Shown here in pieces: positions 24,319 through 33,175 of a DNA stretch of 41,420 bases (positions are counted from its first letter, which is position 1; each line of letters opens with the position of its first letter). Source of the stretch: Phycisphaeraceae bacterium (GTDB lineage: Bacteria; Planctomycetota; Phycisphaerae; Phycisphaerales; UBA1924); the NCBI GenBank assembly GCA_021299385.1, contig JAJTGZ010000012.1, forward strand, positions 1-41,420, in the 5' to 3' direction. The notes under the pieces were generated by a model, which saw only the letters and a list, made by a program, of their open reading frames with translations, searched no databases and had not been told where the DNA came from. The translations under genes were made by a program, and so were the position numbers.

Positions 24319-24825
24319 TCAGGCCCGCTGGGCTTTGGTGATGACGACGTCGGCCTCGGGCCAGTCGCCCATCGGCCCGCCGGGCGTTCGGCGTGTGCCG
24401 GTGCGGACGCCCTTGATTTTGTCGACGACCTCCGTGCCGGCAATAACCTTCCCAAACACGGCGTACCCCGCCCCGCCCGTCTGCGGGTTGGGCGTCGAGA
24501 GAAACCCATTGTCCGCGACGTTGATAAAGAACTGTGCGGTTGCCGAGTCGGGGTTGCTCAGGCGTGCCATGGCGATGGTGTAGGGCTTGTTCTTGAGCCC
24601 GTTGTCCCACTCGTTCTTGATCTGCTTTCCGGTCGGTTTTTGCTGCCCGTCGGCGGTGAAGCCACCACCCTGGATCATGAAGGTGCCGATGACGCGGTGG
24701 AAGACGGTCTGGTCGTAGTGGCCTTTGTCGAGGTACGCCAGGAAGTTGGCGACGGTGATGGGGGCTTTGGCCTCATCGAGTTCGAGGGTGATGTCGCCGA
24801 GGGTTGTTTGGAGGAGGACCTTCAT
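24319..24825 (-). CDS. cyclophilin-type peptidyl-prolyl isomerase
   Basis: This enzyme speeds cis-trans isomerisation of prolyl bonds during protein folding. The 168-residue single domain has the bacterial cyclophilin blocks: TTLGDITLELDEAKAPITVANF, FHRVIGTFMIQGGGF with the catalytic Arg, IAMAR, TAQFFINVADNGFL, and YAVFGKVIAGTEVVDKI. There is no signal peptide, so it is cytoplasmic (PpiB-like). The start is 45 bp after the stop of the TPR-peptidase gene on the same strand. No ribosome site is seen, so translation may depend on the upstream gene. The link suggests co-expression but not a defined shared job. Confidence 0.95.
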   Translation of the reverse strand: MKVLLQTTLGDITLELDEAKAPITVANFLAYLDKGHYDQTVFHRVIGTFMIQGGGFTADGQQKPTGKQIKNEWDNGLKNKPYTIAMARLSNPDSATAQFFINVADNGFLSTPNPQTGGAGYAVFGKVIAGTEVVDKIKGVRTGTRRTPGGPMGDWPEADVVITKAQRA

Positions 24826-24870
24826 GGTTGGCTCGCGGGTGTGGGTGGTGGGTTTTGTCGGCGAGGATAT

Positions 24871-27489
24871 TCAGGGGGAGGTGGATTGTTTTTCCAGCCG
24901 GGTGAGGGCCTCGAGCCTGCGCTGGTGCTGGGCCTGGTTTGGCTCAAGCTCGGCCAGGAACTCGATGTGCCCCCGTGCGGCGGGCCAATCCTTGCGGCCA
25001 ACCGCAATCGCCGCGGCCAGCTCGCGGTTGGCCGGGTTATAAGGTGCGAGCCGCACCGCGCGCTGTGCGCTCGTCCATGCCCCGGCGGAGTCTCCCTGCT
25101 TGGCGAGGATCGCGGCGATCTGTGCGGCATAGGTCGCCTCCTTGTCCTGACGCACATCCAGCCAGCGCAAATGCTCGACGGCCTTGGGGGGATCGACTTG
25201 CAGATAGAACCCGGCCAGCAGTTTGTGCGGCATCGGATCGACTGGGCGCGAGGCGGCATAGGCCTCCAGTTCCGTTGCGAGTTCCGCATCGACCCGGCCG
25301 TCTTGCAACTCAAGTTTTTGGCGGAGGGCGACTTCTGCCGCGTCTATCTCAGCAGAGGCCATCCCCCACTGCTGCAGTTGCCCGTGCGCCCACGGCTTGA
25401 AGGCCTGCATGAACCCCTCGCGCCCGGTGCCGAGCACGGCGGTGAAGGCTTCCTCCTCGCGCACGCCCTTGGCGAACTGGTCCATCAGGCGCAGGGGCGC
25501 CTCGGCGCCGAAACGCTCGACCATGAACTGGTACATCCAGTGCCCCTGCGCATACGCCAAGGCCCGGTCCTGCGGACGCTTGGGACGCGTGAAGGCGATG
25601 TTGATCTCGTTGAGATCAAAGAGGTCGTCGGTGTTGAGCGTCTGGGCCAGCAGTTGCACGGTGTTGTAGTCGCGCGGGGCCTGTTCTAAGAACACGGCCT
25701 GGGCCTCGGTGAACCAGTGCGGCAGGCGGTTGCCCGTCCGGCTCAGGCCCACGGTGTGCACATACTCATGGCGAAGGACACGCGCCCAGTCATAGGCGCC
25801 CGAGTGCCCGCGCCCATCCCGCGGCGACTCCATCGCGATCACCGGGCCCGTGCTCGCGGCGATGGTGTGAATCCGTGGCACACCGGCGATACGCACCGCG
25901 AAACTGGCGTGGTCGGGGGCCAGGTCGATGACGGTCTTGAACGGGGGCTGGTAACGCAGCGCGCCGGGCGCATCGCCGGTTATGTCGGCGTGGATGCCCT
26001 CCAGGATCGGGAGCATCTCGGCGGCCAGGCGCGCATCCAGCCCGGGCCTTGACCGGATGACAAAGTGCGCACCCTCTGTGCGCTGGTAGGTGCTCAGCAC
26101 GTTGAGCAGCTTGAGCGTGTTGCCCGCGCGCACGTTAAACGGGTCGAGTTCCACGGCCTTGGTCAGCGCTCGCAAGGCCAGCTCATCACGCCCGCTCTGC
26201 ATGCCGAGCAGGCCCAGGTCTGTTGCAGGCGCGGCCCAGAGGGGGGCAAGTGCCCAGGCGTGTTCGAGCAACCGCTCGGCCTGGGCGTACTGGCGCAGGT
26301 CCGCGAGCGTCTGCCCGGCCTGCAACGCGGCGCGTGGCTGGCCGGGGAAGCGACGCTCGTAGTCGGCGATGTGCGCATCGAGTGCCGGGAAGTCATACTC
26401 GGCGGCGATGACGCCAGCGGTGATATCCAGCAGCAGCGGCGCATCGGGCCACGCCTGCACATGCGGCACAAGCAACGCCCGCGCCTGTGCCGGGTCATCT
26501 TGCCGAAGCAAAGCGGCGGCGCGCACCACCGCACCATGCGCTGACCGCGCCGGCGCGCTGGCAACAGCAACCTCATCGGCAGACTCCAGCCCCGCGATCG
26601 TGTCCAGGCGCGAGGCGATCTCCTGCGCAGCATCAAAGTCGAACGAGAGCACCGCCATGCGCCCGGCCAGCAGATACGCCTGGGCGGATGTCGGGTTCAG
26701 GCCCGCCGCCTCGCTCACGGCCTCGCGCGCCTGGGCGAAGTTGTCCTTGTCCATGAGCAGTTGCGCCTCGGCCAGGGGGACCCTGTAATCCAAGGGGTCC
26801 AGCACCCGGGCTTGGGCGAGTTGTTGCATCAGGAAGGTGAAGTCTGCGCCCCCTTCACCCTTGGGGCCGGTCAGGCGGATCAGCGCCGCCGAGCCTTGCA
26901 CGGCCGAGACGATCTCCCCGCTGGTTGCCAGCTTCCCATCGATGAGTTGCCGGGCGAGCAACTCGGCAACCTGTGCCGCCCGCTCGCGCTGCCCGAGCAT
27001 CTCGAGCGCGCTGACAGCGAGCGCCAGCGCACGCGGCGAATCATCCTTACCGATCAACGCAATCGCATCGACTGGCTGCCCGAGTTGCACCAGCGCCTCG
27101 GCACGATCAAGTGGGTTTGCCCGCTCGTCGCGCAGGGATGCGTCGGCATAGAGGCCACGCAAAAGCGCGATCTGGGCACGGGAGGGCGTCAGGGCCAGGT
27201 CTTTGCCCATCGGCACGCCGTGCTTGATGCGCAGGGCTCGGGCCTCCTGCGGGGTGTTGAACGGCGCATCGATCACGGCCCGCGCCGCGGGGGAAAGCAT
27301 CCCAGCGATCGTGCCGGGGGAGTCGGGCTGGTCCTGAGCTTGTGGCGGGGCCACCACCGGCGGCGTGGGCGGCACCTGCCGGGCCGGCTCTTGGCCCTGG
27401 GCCGGCAAACTCCACCCACCAAGCAGCCCCAGCGCCAGCGCTCCGCCGAGGGTCTTGTGCAACCATCCCCGTCGCGTGCGCTGTGCCAT
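24871..27489 (-). CDS. exported TPR protein with gluzincin-type peptidase domain
   Basis: This is an 872-residue exported protein. A signal peptide covers about residues 1-32 (LGGALALGLLGGWSLPAQG). Much of the N-terminal ~450 residues and the C-terminal ~150 residues are helical TPR-like repeats, such as AEALVQLGQPVDAIALIG and AQAYLLAGRMAVL. Between them lies a peptidase-MA-like domain with the zinc motif HEYVH (His574, Glu575, His578) followed by LPHWFTEAQAVFLEQ, which supplies the third ligand Glu. Periplasmic proteolysis is therefore plausible; the substrate is unknown. ATG 27489 has GATACT 5 nt upstream on the minus strand, a weaker form of the leaderless pattern. The gene diverges from dut and precedes the cyclophilin gene. 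Confidence 0.85.
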   Translation of the reverse strand: MAQRTRRGWLHKTLGGALALGLLGGWSLPAQGQEPARQVPPTPPVVAPPQAQDQPDSPGTIAGMLSPAARAVIDAPFNTPQEARALRIKHGVPMGKDLALTPSRAQIALLRGLYADASLRDERANPLDRAEALVQLGQPVDAIALIGKDDSPRALALAVSALEMLGQRERAAQVAELLARQLIDGKLATSGEIVSAVQGSAALIRLTGPKGEGGADFTFLMQQLAQARVLDPLDYRVPLAEAQLLMDKDNFAQAREAVSEAAGLNPTSAQAYLLAGRMAVLSFDFDAAQEIASRLDTIAGLESADEVAVASAPARSAHGAVVRAAALLRQDDPAQARALLVPHVQAWPDAPLLLDITAGVIAAEYDFPALDAHIADYERRFPGQPRAALQAGQTLADLRQYAQAERLLEHAWALAPLWAAPATDLGLLGMQSGRDELALRALTKAVELDPFNVRAGNTLKLLNVLSTYQRTEGAHFVIRSRPGLDARLAAEMLPILEGIHADITGDAPGALRYQPPFKTVIDLAPDHASFAVRIAGVPRIHTIAASTGPVIAMESPRDGRGHSGAYDWARVLRHEYVHTVGLSRTGNRLPHWFTEAQAVFLEQAPRDYNTVQLLAQTLNTDDLFDLNEINIAFTRPKRPQDRALAYAQGHWMYQFMVERFGAEAPLRLMDQFAKGVREEEAFTAVLGTGREGFMQAFKPWAHGQLQQWGMASAEIDAAEVALRQKLELQDGRVDAELATELEAYAASRPVDPMPHKLLAGFYLQVDPPKAVEHLRWLDVRQDKEATYAAQIAAILAKQGDSAGAWTSAQRAVRLAPYNPANRELAAAIAVGRKDWPAARGHIEFLAELEPNQAQHQRRLEALTRLEKQSTSP

Positions 27490-27568
27490 GGACAAGTATC
27501 GGCACGATCCCGGTGCAGTTCGCGGCAAAGTGCGCAATCGCCCATGACCCTGCCGATCCCCGAGGGCT

Positions 27569-27574
27569 TACCCT
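27569..27574 (+). promoter_or_regulatory. -10 hexamer for leaderless dut
   Basis: TACCCT ends 5 nt (CGGCC) before ATG 27580, the same hexamer and spacing as the M20 gene at 29812. It lies inside the longer reading of dut and so argues for the shorter protein. Confidence 0.5.
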
Positions 27575-27579
27575 CGGCC

Positions 27580-28044
27580 ATGGAACACAGGCCTGGGCAG
27601 ACCATTGACGTGCGCATCAAACTCCTGAGTCCTCGGGCGACCCTCCCGGCCTATCAGAGCGCCGGTGCAGCGGGGATGGACTTGGCCGCCTGCCTGCCCG
27701 AGGGTGCGCCTGTGGTTATCCCCCAAGGGGGGATCGTGCGGGTGCCGCTGGGCTTTGCCGTGAGCTTCCCGGCGGGGTATGAACTGCAAATCCGCCCGCG
27801 CTCAGGCCTGGCCAGCAAGCACGGCATCACCATCCCCAACGCCCCCGGCACCGTCGATTCCGACTACCGCGGCGAGATGATCGTCGCACTGATCAACCTC
27901 GGGCAGCAACCCTTCACCATCGAGCACGGCATGCGCATCGCCCAGATGGTCCTGGCCCCCGTCTGCCGGGCGAGGCTGGAAATAGCCGAAAACCTTGACG
28001 AAACCGCCCGCGGCACAGGGGGATTTGGGAGCACGGGCAGGTAA
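27580..28044 (+). CDS. dut: dUTP diphosphatase
   Basis: Dut hydrolyses dUTP to dUMP and pyrophosphate, keeping uracil out of DNA and supplying thymidylate synthesis. All five motifs are present in order: SAGAAGMDLAA (I), RPRSGLASKHGI (II), TVDSDYRGEMIVALINLG (III), RIAQMVLAP (IV) and the glycine-rich RGTGGFGSTG (V) near the C-terminus. Length from ATG 27580 is 154 residues, typical of the trimeric enzyme. An ATG at 27544 would add 12 residues; the shorter start is preferred because a -10-like hexamer lies 5 nt before it. rimO starts 25 bp after the stop codon, with its own -10-like hexamer in the gap. Confidence 0.96.
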   Translation: MEHRPGQTIDVRIKLLSPRATLPAYQSAGAAGMDLAACLPEGAPVVIPQGGIVRVPLGFAVSFPAGYELQIRPRSGLASKHGITIPNAPGTVDSDYRGEMIVALINLGQQPFTIEHGMRIAQMVLAPVCRARLEIAENLDETARGTGGFGSTGR

Positions 28045-28058
28045 TCCCCGCCCACACC

Positions 28059-28064
28059 TACACT
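28059..28064 (+). promoter_or_regulatory. -10 hexamer for leaderless rimO
   Basis: TACACT ends 5 nt (TGCCC) before ATG 28070 in the short gap after dut. It suggests rimO has its own transcript start despite the close spacing. Confidence 0.45.
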
Positions 28065-28069
28065 TGCCC

Positions 28070-29722
28070 ATGCCCCGCCCCAAAGCACCCACACCCCCCG
28101 CCAGCACCGGCGACGGGATCGATACCGTCGCCTTTGTCTCCTTGGGGTGCCCCAAAAACCTTGTCGACAGCGAAAAAATGCTCGGGCTGCTGGCGCAGGA
28201 CGGCATGACCCCCGTTCAGTACGACCTGACCGAGCAGGGTGAGCAGGTCGATGCGATTGTCGTCAACACCTGCGGGTTCTTGGAGGCGAGCAAGGATGAA
28301 TCACTCCAAGTCATCCACGATGCGATCGAGAAGAAGAGCGCCGGGCAGATCAAGCGGGTGGTCGTGGCCGGGTGTTTGGTGCAACGGCACCGGGCCAAGA
28401 TGCTTGAGTGGGCGCCGGGGATAGACGCGATGGTCGGGGTCTTTGACCGCGACAAGATCGTCCAGGCCGTGCGCGGGCTGACGCCACACGCACGCCAGCA
28501 GCGCCACACCAAGGCGACCGACGCCGCCGAGCAGCCCAAGTATTGGATCAACGCCAACGCCCTCACCGCCGCGGCCGAGCGCGGCGTGCAGACCGTTGGC
28601 CTGACCGTGCAAGGCCAAGACGGCAAAGGGATCGGCTACTTCGAGGACGACTCGGCACGCCTGCGCCTGACCCCACGCCACTACGGCTACCTCCGCATCA
28701 GCGAAGGGTGCAACCAGCGGTGCACCTTCTGCACCATCCCCAGCATCCGCGGCAAGATGCGCTCCAAACCCATCGACCGCATCCTGCTCGAAGCCAAAGA
28801 ACTCATCGCCGACGGGTGCTTTGAGATCAACCTCATCGGCCAGGACACCACCAGTTATGGCCAGGACATCGGCATCGGCATGGACGAGCAGGGCCTCGGC
28901 GGGATGCCCACCATGCTCCGCACCGTCAGCAAGGCCTTCGACGAGCTTGGCGTCGCCGACGGTTGGGTGCGGCTGATGTACGCCTACCCGAGCAACTTCA
29001 CACCGCCGATGATGCGAGCCATCGCCGCTACGCCTCGCGTGCTGCGGTATATCGACATGCCCCTGCAGCACGCCAGCGACAAGATGCTCGCGTCGATGCG
29101 GCGGAACATCACCATCGCGCAGACGCGCACGCTGCTGGACCAGCTCCGCACGCTCGTGCCGGGGATTGCCCTGCGCACCACCTTCATCAGCGGCTTCCCG
29201 GGCGAGAGCGAGGATGACCACAAGCAACTGCTGGACTTCGTCGCCGAGCAGGCCTTTGAGAACCTGGGCGTCTTTGAGTATTCGATGGAGCCGGGCACCG
29301 TCGCGGGGACGATGGAGCAGGACAAGGCCCTGGCCGTGCCGGCGGAGGTCAAGGCCCGCCGGCGCAACGAGGTGATGCAACTGCAGCAGCAGATCGCGTT
29401 CCAACGCCAGGAGGCCCGCGCGGCGAAGTTCGACGAGAAGAACCCCATCGGCACGGGCCTGCGGCACGACGTGCTCATCGACGCACCCCTGCGCACCCAC
29501 GGCCGGGCAACCACCGGCGTCGGGGCAGGGGGCGGGCTGTACTCTGGCCGAACGTACGCCCAGGCCCCGCAGATCGACAGCGTTACCTTCGTGCAGAGCA
29601 AAAAACCACTCGCTCCTGGCGAGGTTGTCCGCTGCGTTATTGTCGCTGCCGACGGGTATGACTTGGTTGCCAAGCCGGCGGAGGAACTGGATAAGCGTGT
29701 GAGTCTGAAGGTGATGAGGTAA
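28070..29722 (+). CDS. rimO: ribosomal protein S12 methylthiotransferase RimO
   Basis: RimO is a radical-SAM enzyme that adds a methylthio group to an Asp of ribosomal protein S12. The N-terminal methylthiotransferase domain has its three cluster cysteines in SLGCPKN, VNTCGFLEASKDES and VAGCLVQR. The radical-SAM domain has CNQRCTFCTIP, and a C-terminal TRAM-like domain ends in VIVAADGYDLVAKP. At 550 residues it is about 100 longer than usual. Extra sequence lies between the first two domains (about residues 145-200), and a Gly-rich insertion sits in the TRAM region. SLGCPKN and the CGFLEASKDES block favour RimO over MiaB. ATG 28070 is chosen over 27995, which overlaps dut. A TACACT hexamer lies 5 nt upstream. 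Confidence 0.94.
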   Translation: MPRPKAPTPPASTGDGIDTVAFVSLGCPKNLVDSEKMLGLLAQDGMTPVQYDLTEQGEQVDAIVVNTCGFLEASKDESLQVIHDAIEKKSAGQIKRVVVAGCLVQRHRAKMLEWAPGIDAMVGVFDRDKIVQAVRGLTPHARQQRHTKATDAAEQPKYWINANALTAAAERGVQTVGLTVQGQDGKGIGYFEDDSARLRLTPRHYGYLRISEGCNQRCTFCTIPSIRGKMRSKPIDRILLEAKELIADGCFEINLIGQDTTSYGQDIGIGMDEQGLGGMPTMLRTVSKAFDELGVADGWVRLMYAYPSNFTPPMMRAIAATPRVLRYIDMPLQHASDKMLASMRRNITIAQTRTLLDQLRTLVPGIALRTTFISGFPGESEDDHKQLLDFVAEQAFENLGVFEYSMEPGTVAGTMEQDKALAVPAEVKARRRNEVMQLQQQIAFQRQEARAAKFDEKNPIGTGLRHDVLIDAPLRTHGRATTGVGAGGGLYSGRTYAQAPQIDSVTFVQSKKPLAPGEVVRCVIVAADGYDLVAKPAEELDKRVSLKVMR

Positions 29723-29763
29723 GCCAAGCAAGCACAGTGGCGCAGGCTCGCCAACCGCGCCTG

Positions 29764-29798
29764 TTGCCTATTGCCCACTCCCGATTGCCGATTTTCCC
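29764..29798. repeat. 7-bp tandem repeat before the M20 gene
   Basis: Five consecutive 7-mers run TTGCCTA, TTGCCCA, CTCCCGA, TTGCCGA, TTTTCCC. They lie between rimO and the M20 peptidase and end just before that gene's -10-like hexamer. The unit differs from the GCGACGA-type heptads. Confidence 0.7.
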
Positions 29799-29800
29799 GA

Positions 29801-29806
29801 TACCCT
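29801..29806 (+). promoter_or_regulatory. -10 hexamer for leaderless M20 gene
   Basis: TACCCT ends 5 nt (CCCTT) before ATG 29812 and follows directly on the 7-bp repeat array. The array therefore occupies the place of the -35 region. Confidence 0.45.
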
Positions 29807-29811
29807 CCCTT

Positions 29812-31005
29812 ATGCCCCCCTCCCTCGCCGCGCTTATTGCTCGCGCCCTGCCCGAGGTTGTCGCCCTCCGCCAGGACCTGCACGCGCACCCTGAGATCGC
29901 CTATCAAGAGCACCGCACAAGCAAACTCATTACACGGGAGCTCGCCGCGCTGGGCATCGCCCACGCCCCCGGCCTGGCCGGGGGCACCGGCGTTGTCGCC
30001 CACCTGCCCGCAAGCACCGACGCGGGCAACGCCCTCCCCGCCGTCGGGCTTCGTGCGGATATCGACGCGCTACCGATCGTCGAGCAGACCGGCCTGCCTT
30101 ACGCCAGCACCACGCCGGGCCAGATGCACGCCTGCGGGCACGACGGGCACACCGCAATCCTGCTGGGCGTTGCGCGCGTGCTCAAAGACCTGCCGCGCCC
30201 GCGCCCTGTTACGCTCGTCTTTCAGCCCGCCGAGGAGGGCGGCGGCGGGGGCGAACGCCTCTGCAACGAGGGGCTCCTCGACGGGGCGATCATCGGCCCA
30301 CGCATAGAAAAGATGTTCGGCCTGCACGGGTGGCCTGAACTGCCCGTCGGAACCGTCGGCAGCCGGGCCGGTGCGCTGCTGGCGAGCACCGACGAGCTCC
30401 GCGCGACCATCGTGGGCGTCGGCGCGCACGCCGCCTACCCGCACCACGGGCGCGACCCGATCCTGGCCATGAGCCAGTGCATCGTCGCGTTGCAGACACT
30501 TGTCAGCCGGGGTGTTTCGCCGACCGATTCGGTCGTGCTCTCGGTCTGCATCGTCAAGGGTGGCTCGGCATCGAACGTCATACCCGACTCGGCCACGTTC
30601 ACCGCCACGCTCCGCTGCCTTGAAGCGAGCAGCAGGAAGTTTGCCCACCAACGCGCCAGCGAGATCATCCAGGCGACTGCCAGCGCCGGCGGGTGTACCG
30701 CCGAGCTGAACTGGGAGGAGGGGTACCCGGTAACCTACAACGACCCGGCCCTGACGGCCCGCTTCTTCACCCTTGCCGACGCCTGGCTCGGCCCCGCCAA
30801 CGTTGTGCGCGTCCCCCACCCTTCGATGGGTGGTGAAGACTTTTCTTATTACGCCCAGCGCGTCCCGAGCGTCTTCTTCTGCTTGGGCCTCAAGTGCGCT
30901 GGCCAGGCGCGCACGCCGATGCTGCACCAGCCCGACTTCGACTTCAACGACCAGGCGATCCCGCTGGGCATTGAAATCTTCTGCCGGCTGGCGACCGAGG
31001 CGTAA
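29812..31005 (+). CDS. M20-family amidohydrolase/peptidase
   Basis: This is a zinc-dependent amidohydrolase of the M20 group that includes N-acyl-amino-acid amidohydrolases and hippurate hydrolases. It has LRQDLHAHPEIAYQE at the start, GLRADIDALPI, the metal motif HACGHDGHT (residues 106-114), FQPAEEGGGGGERL with the catalytic Glu, FGLHGWPELPVG, and MGGEDFSYY near the end. The dimerisation insertion lies about residues 185-300. The 397-residue length is normal and there is no signal peptide. The acyl group and amino acid cleaved cannot be deduced. ATG 29812 is used because the homologous region begins there. Convergent with the metalloprotease gene, with 48 bp between stops. Confidence 0.92.
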   Translation: MPPSLAALIARALPEVVALRQDLHAHPEIAYQEHRTSKLITRELAALGIAHAPGLAGGTGVVAHLPASTDAGNALPAVGLRADIDALPIVEQTGLPYASTTPGQMHACGHDGHTAILLGVARVLKDLPRPRPVTLVFQPAEEGGGGGERLCNEGLLDGAIIGPRIEKMFGLHGWPELPVGTVGSRAGALLASTDELRATIVGVGAHAAYPHHGRDPILAMSQCIVALQTLVSRGVSPTDSVVLSVCIVKGGSASNVIPDSATFTATLRCLEASSRKFAHQRASEIIQATASAGGCTAELNWEEGYPVTYNDPALTARFFTLADAWLGPANVVRVPHPSMGGEDFSYYAQRVPSVFFCLGLKCAGQARTPMLHQPDFDFNDQAIPLGIEIFCRLATEA

Positions 31006-31053
31006 GGACACACACCCTCAAACCGAATACCGAAGGCCCAACCCCTTGCTTTA

Positions 31054-32916
31054 CTAGCACCCCGCAAAGAACCTGTTGAGGAAGACGATGATGTCATCGG
31101 CCGTGAACTGGCCATCCGCCGTGGTGCTCTGGCCCGGCCCGGCCACGTCCGCCCGTGTGTCGCTGGCAAAGAACCAGTTGAGGAAGACGATGATGTCGTC
31201 AGCCGTAAGCGTGTTGTCGGGGCCGACCGACTGCCCGGGCCCGGCAACATCGCTCAGACCGCACGCTGGACGCGCCGCGGCAACAAGCGGCCCGCCGATG
31301 ACCGTGTTGGGACGACCCGCCTGGTTGGTCTCCACCCAATACGTCGCCGCAGCAGGCGTGCTGGCAGTGTCGGTCAGCGAGGTCCCTGTTTGCGTCGAGA
31401 TCAGCGTCGCCGACGCACGGTCGCCCGTCGCTGAGCGGTAGACGCGGTACCCGGTGTTCCCGGTAACCGCACCCCAGGTGAGCACCACAGGGCCGGCGGT
31501 GTTGCTGGACGAAAAGGCAATCGCCGAGCTTGCCTGCAAGCGCACGGTGTAGAGCTGTGTGTCGGCCAGGGAGGCCGCCGAGCGAACGCGGAACATACCA
31601 CCCCCGGCTGGGAAGAGCACGTTGGCAACAAGCTCCTCGACCCCGATAGCCGCGGTGTTCTGCACGCCATAACTCACCGAGCCGTCCACGTTGTAGACCT
31701 CCACAAGCAGATCTCCAATATTGCTTGCATTGACCGACGTGCCGCTCGGGTTGGTCGTGCAATCCCCGGTCAAATAGGTCGTTCCGACAGGCGTCGCGGC
31801 GATAGAGACCACCAGCGGCACCGTTGTGGTGAACTTGAAATAGTCCTCGTCGGTGAAGATGAGCGAATACCGCGAGGCCGATGACGCCGTCGAAACGGTG
31901 CCGAAGGTCTGCGTCGATCCGGGCGTGACGTCACCGAGCAGCGTCGCCGTCGCGGGCGTTCCGTTGGGCTCGGCAGCGTCGCCGTAGTTCTCCTGAACCG
32001 CCCGGATATCGTCCTGCTGCGGCCCGTCGAAGACGGCGGAGTAGCTCGGCTCCAGCAACATCCGGTTGCCCGAGCCCGACTGGTTCACCGGACAGGTGTG
32101 CGCGATCCCCTGCCCATGCCCCAACTCGTGCATGACGATGTTGCGCAGGAAACGGTACGTGTTGGCGCTCTGACCCCAGTTCTCCTCGAAATCCAGCACC
32201 ATGTCCCCGTTGTTGGGGTAACTGTTAAAGGCTAAGACGTTGCCGACCACATCGATCGGGCGCATCCCGATGCGGATATCACCCCTGCTGGTGGTGTTGC
32301 CACCCGTGCCCCACACGGCCCCGTCGTCCCACGGGTTGGCGCCCGATTGCACACGCACAAACGTGATCCCTGACAGCTCCGACCACCGGTCAAAGGCCGC
32401 CTGGAACTGGGCCAACCAGAGCGACCGGTTCCCACCAAACTGCGCGTCCAACCGCTCAAAGAGCCGGCTGCGCTGCGGGTCAAGCGAGCCGTCCGTCGGT
32501 GGTGGCAGCGTCGGCGAGACGCGGATCCCGTCGGGCACCAACGACCACGTAACCGTGATCGGCGTGCCGATCGGGATCCCGCTCCCGTTCGTCGCCGTGG
32601 TCGTCCACCGCCCGTTGGTCGCGCTGAGTTGATACTTGGGCAGCCCGGCACGCATCAACGCATCGACCTGTGCCAAAATCTCAGGGTTGATCGGGGCGCT
32701 GCTGTCAAAGCAGGCAACGTTCGGCTCCCCGGGCACCCACAGGTGCGCCGGGCCGTTGATCGCCTTGGCATACGTCTGCGCATCCACGCCCTCCACGCCG
32801 ACGGCATGCTGCAAGGGCACCCCCGCCTGCTGCGCCACAGGCGCACACCCGGCAACGAGCACCACGCCCGCAACACACAACGCAAGCCCGCAACGCTGCC
32901 CAACGCAACCGATCAT
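31054..32916 (-). CDS. lipoprotein metzincin (matrixin-like) with double GC-type dockerin tail
   Basis: This is a probable extracellular zinc protease of 620 residues. A lipoprotein signal (LCVAGVVLVAGC, Cys about 23) opens it. The catalytic domain has the full metzincin motif HELGHGQGIAH (His263, His267, His273), with NRMLLEP downstream as a likely Met-turn. Upstream text such as AAFDRWSELSGITFVRV is typical of matrixins. A beta-sandwich linker and a fibronectin-III-like domain (about 470-545, VVLTWGAVTGNTGYRVYR) follow. The last 69 residues are two dockerin-like calcium loops: DVAGPGQSVGPDNTLTADD, then DVAGPGQSTTADGQFTADD, ending FFAGC. ATG 32916 is chosen for its ribosome site (GGAAAGGGA) and its lipobox. 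A lipobox together with a dockerin tail is unusual. A CATAAT hexamer (33018-33013, minus strand) is a possible -10. Confidence 0.9.
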   Translation of the reverse strand: MIGCVGQRCGLALCVAGVVLVAGCAPVAQQAGVPLQHAVGVEGVDAQTYAKAINGPAHLWVPGEPNVACFDSSAPINPEILAQVDALMRAGLPKYQLSATNGRWTTTATNGSGIPIGTPITVTWSLVPDGIRVSPTLPPPTDGSLDPQRSRLFERLDAQFGGNRSLWLAQFQAAFDRWSELSGITFVRVQSGANPWDDGAVWGTGGNTTSRGDIRIGMRPIDVVGNVLAFNSYPNNGDMVLDFEENWGQSANTYRFLRNIVMHELGHGQGIAHTCPVNQSGSGNRMLLEPSYSAVFDGPQQDDIRAVQENYGDAAEPNGTPATATLLGDVTPGSTQTFGTVSTASSASRYSLIFTDEDYFKFTTTVPLVVSIAATPVGTTYLTGDCTTNPSGTSVNASNIGDLLVEVYNVDGSVSYGVQNTAAIGVEELVANVLFPAGGGMFRVRSAASLADTQLYTVRLQASSAIAFSSSNTAGPVVLTWGAVTGNTGYRVYRSATGDRASATLISTQTGTSLTDTASTPAAATYWVETNQAGRPNTVIGGPLVAAARPACGLSDVAGPGQSVGPDNTLTADDIIVFLNWFFASDTRADVAGPGQSTTADGQFTADDIIVFLNRFFAGC

Positions 32917-33175
32917 GCCTGTCCCTTTCCGCCCCGCGAACAACAGCCAGAGTGGGTAAAACGACCAAACCGGGCACGAGAATACCGCCCAGTTAACTTT
33001 GCCATACTCACGATTATGCCACGCGGTTGCACGGCTTGCCAGCAATCGACCCGCTCACCCGCAAGTTCGGCCTGTGATCGGACCCTCCACCCCACCCAAC
33101 GCCCGAAAACGCGGTAAAAGCCCGATCAATCTATCCACCTGAGCACCAGGCGCCCGGCAACCAACGGTCCCTGGC

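Noticed and set aside
26761-27579. long N-terminal extension of dut
   Set aside because: The extension is antisense to the TPR-peptidase gene; dUTPase homology begins just after 27580 and a -10-like hexamer lies 5 nt before that ATG.
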